From contig CP154955.1 in the NCBI GenBank assembly GCA_039621445.1, positions 8,668,241 to 8,732,240 of the forward strand: 64,000 nt of DNA, in the 5' to 3' direction. The notes under the pieces are model-generated. The model searched no databases and was not told the origin of the DNA. It worked only from the letters and a program-made list of their open reading frames with translations. Numbering within the stretch: position 1 is the first letter of the stretch; every line of letters begins with the position of its first letter. This document shows positions 61,849 to 64,000 of the stretch, in pieces. This DNA comes from Euglena gracilis (Eukaryota > Euglenida > Euglenophyceae > Euglenales). The position numbers were made by a program, and so were the translations under genes.

Positions 61849-64000
61849 ATCTGGAGTTGCGAGGGAGTTCCAACGGTGACCTGCGCAGGGCTGCGGTGTG
61901 AAGGGAGGCAGTCCCGCGGCGGCGTGCGTGTGACTTCGAAGCGGAGAGAGCGTGGCGGGGAGGTGCGGGGGGATACGAGGCACGGGGGGTCATCCGGTCC
62001 GTCGCCGCAGCCAGGCTGGCAACAACCATGGGGGGGCCATCTGGGCCAGGGGCGTGGTTGCAGTCTGGCGCGTGTGGGGGGGGGGGGGCATCGAGTGGGT
62101 ACTTCCCGCAAAAGGGGATTGACCCCTTTTAGGTGCTGGGGCGGAAAATCAAAATGGCGCAAGGTTGCCTGAGTGGGTGGGTGAGTGTCAACCCCCCCCC
62201 AGCGGGGTATTGGGTGAGTGGGGAGGGGGGTGGTCTGCGCCGCCTCCCCCTATGAAAAGCGCGGGGAAAAATTTGGGGCTTAGAAAAAGGTCCAAAAGTT
62301 TCGTTGCTGTTGCTTTTTTTGAAAAATTGGCCAAAACATACACCAAAAATTTCATCTTCCCTGACAAACAGCGGCAAAACAGCTTTTTTGGTTTCCCGGA
62401 TCCCTCGGTCGCAAGGGGGGAGGGGGGATCTGACCACCTCCCTCACCTGTACAAAACCAACGCTCAGTTACCGGCAGGCGTCAAAAAGAAAACTCACATA
62501 GATTTCTGTTCGTCCGCCGCTGCCCCACACCTCCGCCTTTCTGGGTTTCCTGCAAGCACAGTATCAACCCCAAGGTCAAAAGATTTGTTAGAGCAGTGGA
62601 CTGAAGAGAAAGGGGGAACGAAAGAGTCCCCATTTGCCATGCCCTTGGTCAGTACGCCGTCGGCTGTGCGGGGACAGAGCTGCAATGGAACCGATGCTCT
62701 GTGCCCAAATGGTTCCAAAAGCAACAGAAACGCCCCCGAGCAGGCTGTGTTTTACCAACCGCGGGGGGGGTCTGGAGTGCCCTTGAGTGCCTGCCCAGGC
62801 AGGCACTATCCCTCCCCAGGGAGTCGGATTTCGGCCTGTACCCAGGAACTTTCCTCAGAAAATAGGCCACTTTCCTTGAAAGTAGGCCTTTCGAAGGCAC
62901 TTTTGGCCAAGTGTCCTACCCCCGCCCCCGGGGTCGGATTTGGAGTGCCTTGGAGTGCCTGCCCAGGCAGGCACTCTCCCCCCCCCCCCCTGGGGTGGGG
63001 TTGGCACCCGACTGAAAGACAGCCTGCCCCCGAGCTGGTACCTGAAGGCAGAGGAAAGGGAACATCGGGAAACTTTGAGTATGAAAAGTGTTTGGTACAA
63101 GGACACAATACAAAAAAAAAACTATTTACAAGGAAAGTTTACAGTGTTCTTCCCAAAAAAAAAGCTCCAACAAAACATGCAAGAAAAGGCAAAGGCTGCA
63201 GTGCTGCCGTACAAAAGCTACATGGTGCATATTTCCCCCGGTTTGTTGCATTAATGCTGATTTATCTCAACCCTGACATCAGCATGCAAACGAATTTGCG
63301 TGCACCCGCAATTTGGTGGTTTCCATTGCTGCCTCTCAGAATTTCGAATGCCCCCCCCTCTCGTACCAACTATAAATCTTTCAGTGCACCTGACACTGTG
63401 TTTCTACCGACCCCGCCGCCCCCCTCCCCAGCTCACCCCCCTCCCCCCTCCAAACCTAGCATGCCCCACAGGTGATGGTGCCTCATCACCCGAATTGTTT
63501 TGGGGACGGCCCCGATGTCAACCACTGCCCACCCCCCCCCAGTCCCCAGTTGTTGATATGTCCACAGGCAATCATTAAACTGCAGCCAGGAGGAGGGTGG
63601 GCACAGGACAAATCCGGAACCTAACCACACATTAAACCAAAACCCCACCCTAAATCTGCAGCTCTAAATAGGAATGTCCCATTCCACACCCCCCCCCTGC
63701 CAGGGGTGGGGGACGCAACATGGACCTTGAAAAAAACTCGACACAAAAAAAACCGTGCAAAAAAAACGCAAAAAAAAAGCAAATTGCTTTTAAGTTCCTT
63801 CAGGAGCTCCTGCGGGATGGACACTTCTGCTGGAGAGGACGTTGGAAAACTTTCACCTTTTTTGGGGAAACCATGTAACATATTTTGAACCACCCGACCA
63901 GACCTTGGGAACGAACATCCTGGCTCCAAAATTATGCAAATTTGTTGATGAAAATGTCCAAAATGACAAAATGATGGCAAGAGTTTGCTTGGTTTCATGG
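61849..64000. other. Right edge, no confirmed gene
   Basis: GC-rich minus frames at 61850-62060 (VVASLAAATDRMTPRASYPP) end near CTGCGCAG|GTCACC and might be an exon, but nothing joins to them. 62750-63020 holds a repeat with two copies of GTGCCTGCCCAGGCAGGCAC (62789 and 62961), each a 9-bp stem. The rest is unassigned. Confidence 0.35.

Noticed and set aside
62165-63475. 436-codon plus-strand frame at the right edge
   Set aside because: It crosses poly-C/G runs and a duplicated hairpin repeat and has no domain or consistent coding character.

Overview
This window is nuclear DNA from a eukaryote, almost certainly a microbial one with a large repeat-filled genome. Short GC-rich exons with ordinary GT-AG splice sites lie hundreds to thousands of bases apart, and the DNA between them is low-complexity sequence, long poly-C/poly-G runs, satellites and short mobile elements. 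I cannot name the species. Abundant intron-forming transposable elements (introners), a reverse transcriptase gene with a valine-proline tail that resembles alveolins, and a secreted beta-glucanase would fit an alga or alveolate, but this is inference.

Three genes can be put together on the minus strand. (1) 20899 down past the left edge: a secreted family GH81 endo-1,3-beta-glucanase. Sixteen exons were found by matching splice sites and reading phase; only the join between exons 5 and 6 is unresolved. (2) 46228 down to 34630: a complete ten-exon gene for an unrecognised 249-residue protein with one membrane anchor; every exon phase agrees and it ends in a stop. (3) About 32504 down to 27077: a less certain gene with two hydrophobic hairpin-like exons followed by helical exons. 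Its largest intron carries, on the plus strand, a 3.5-kb reverse-transcriptase reading frame (28188-31742).

The introns hold several families of short inverted-repeat elements. In the family A introners (about 190-290 bp) ends related to CAGGGGTTTTTTTTAAGACC lie inside 8-bp target duplications; examples are at 4199, 9300, 20537, 36681, 39678 and 43165. The copy at 36681 splits a coding exon of gene 2, with the donor coming from the element end and the acceptor from the target duplication. The copy at 20537 makes up essentially all of intron 1 of the GH81 gene. Other 8-bp-duplication elements are a 281-bp foldback element (3584-3864), a 508-bp element (7759-8266) and a family C element (35800-36162).

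From 46.3 kb to the right edge I find almost no convincing exons. That part holds a 1-3 kb composite repeat family (ends GCTGAGCTCTTA), a 2-kb satellite of a 19-bp palindromic unit, a 1.5-kb array of 162-bp units and more introner-like copies. A 1.8-kb chain of related microsatellites fills 23452-25275.

Coordinates of exons come from reading splice consensus and phase by eye; no transcript or database evidence was available.
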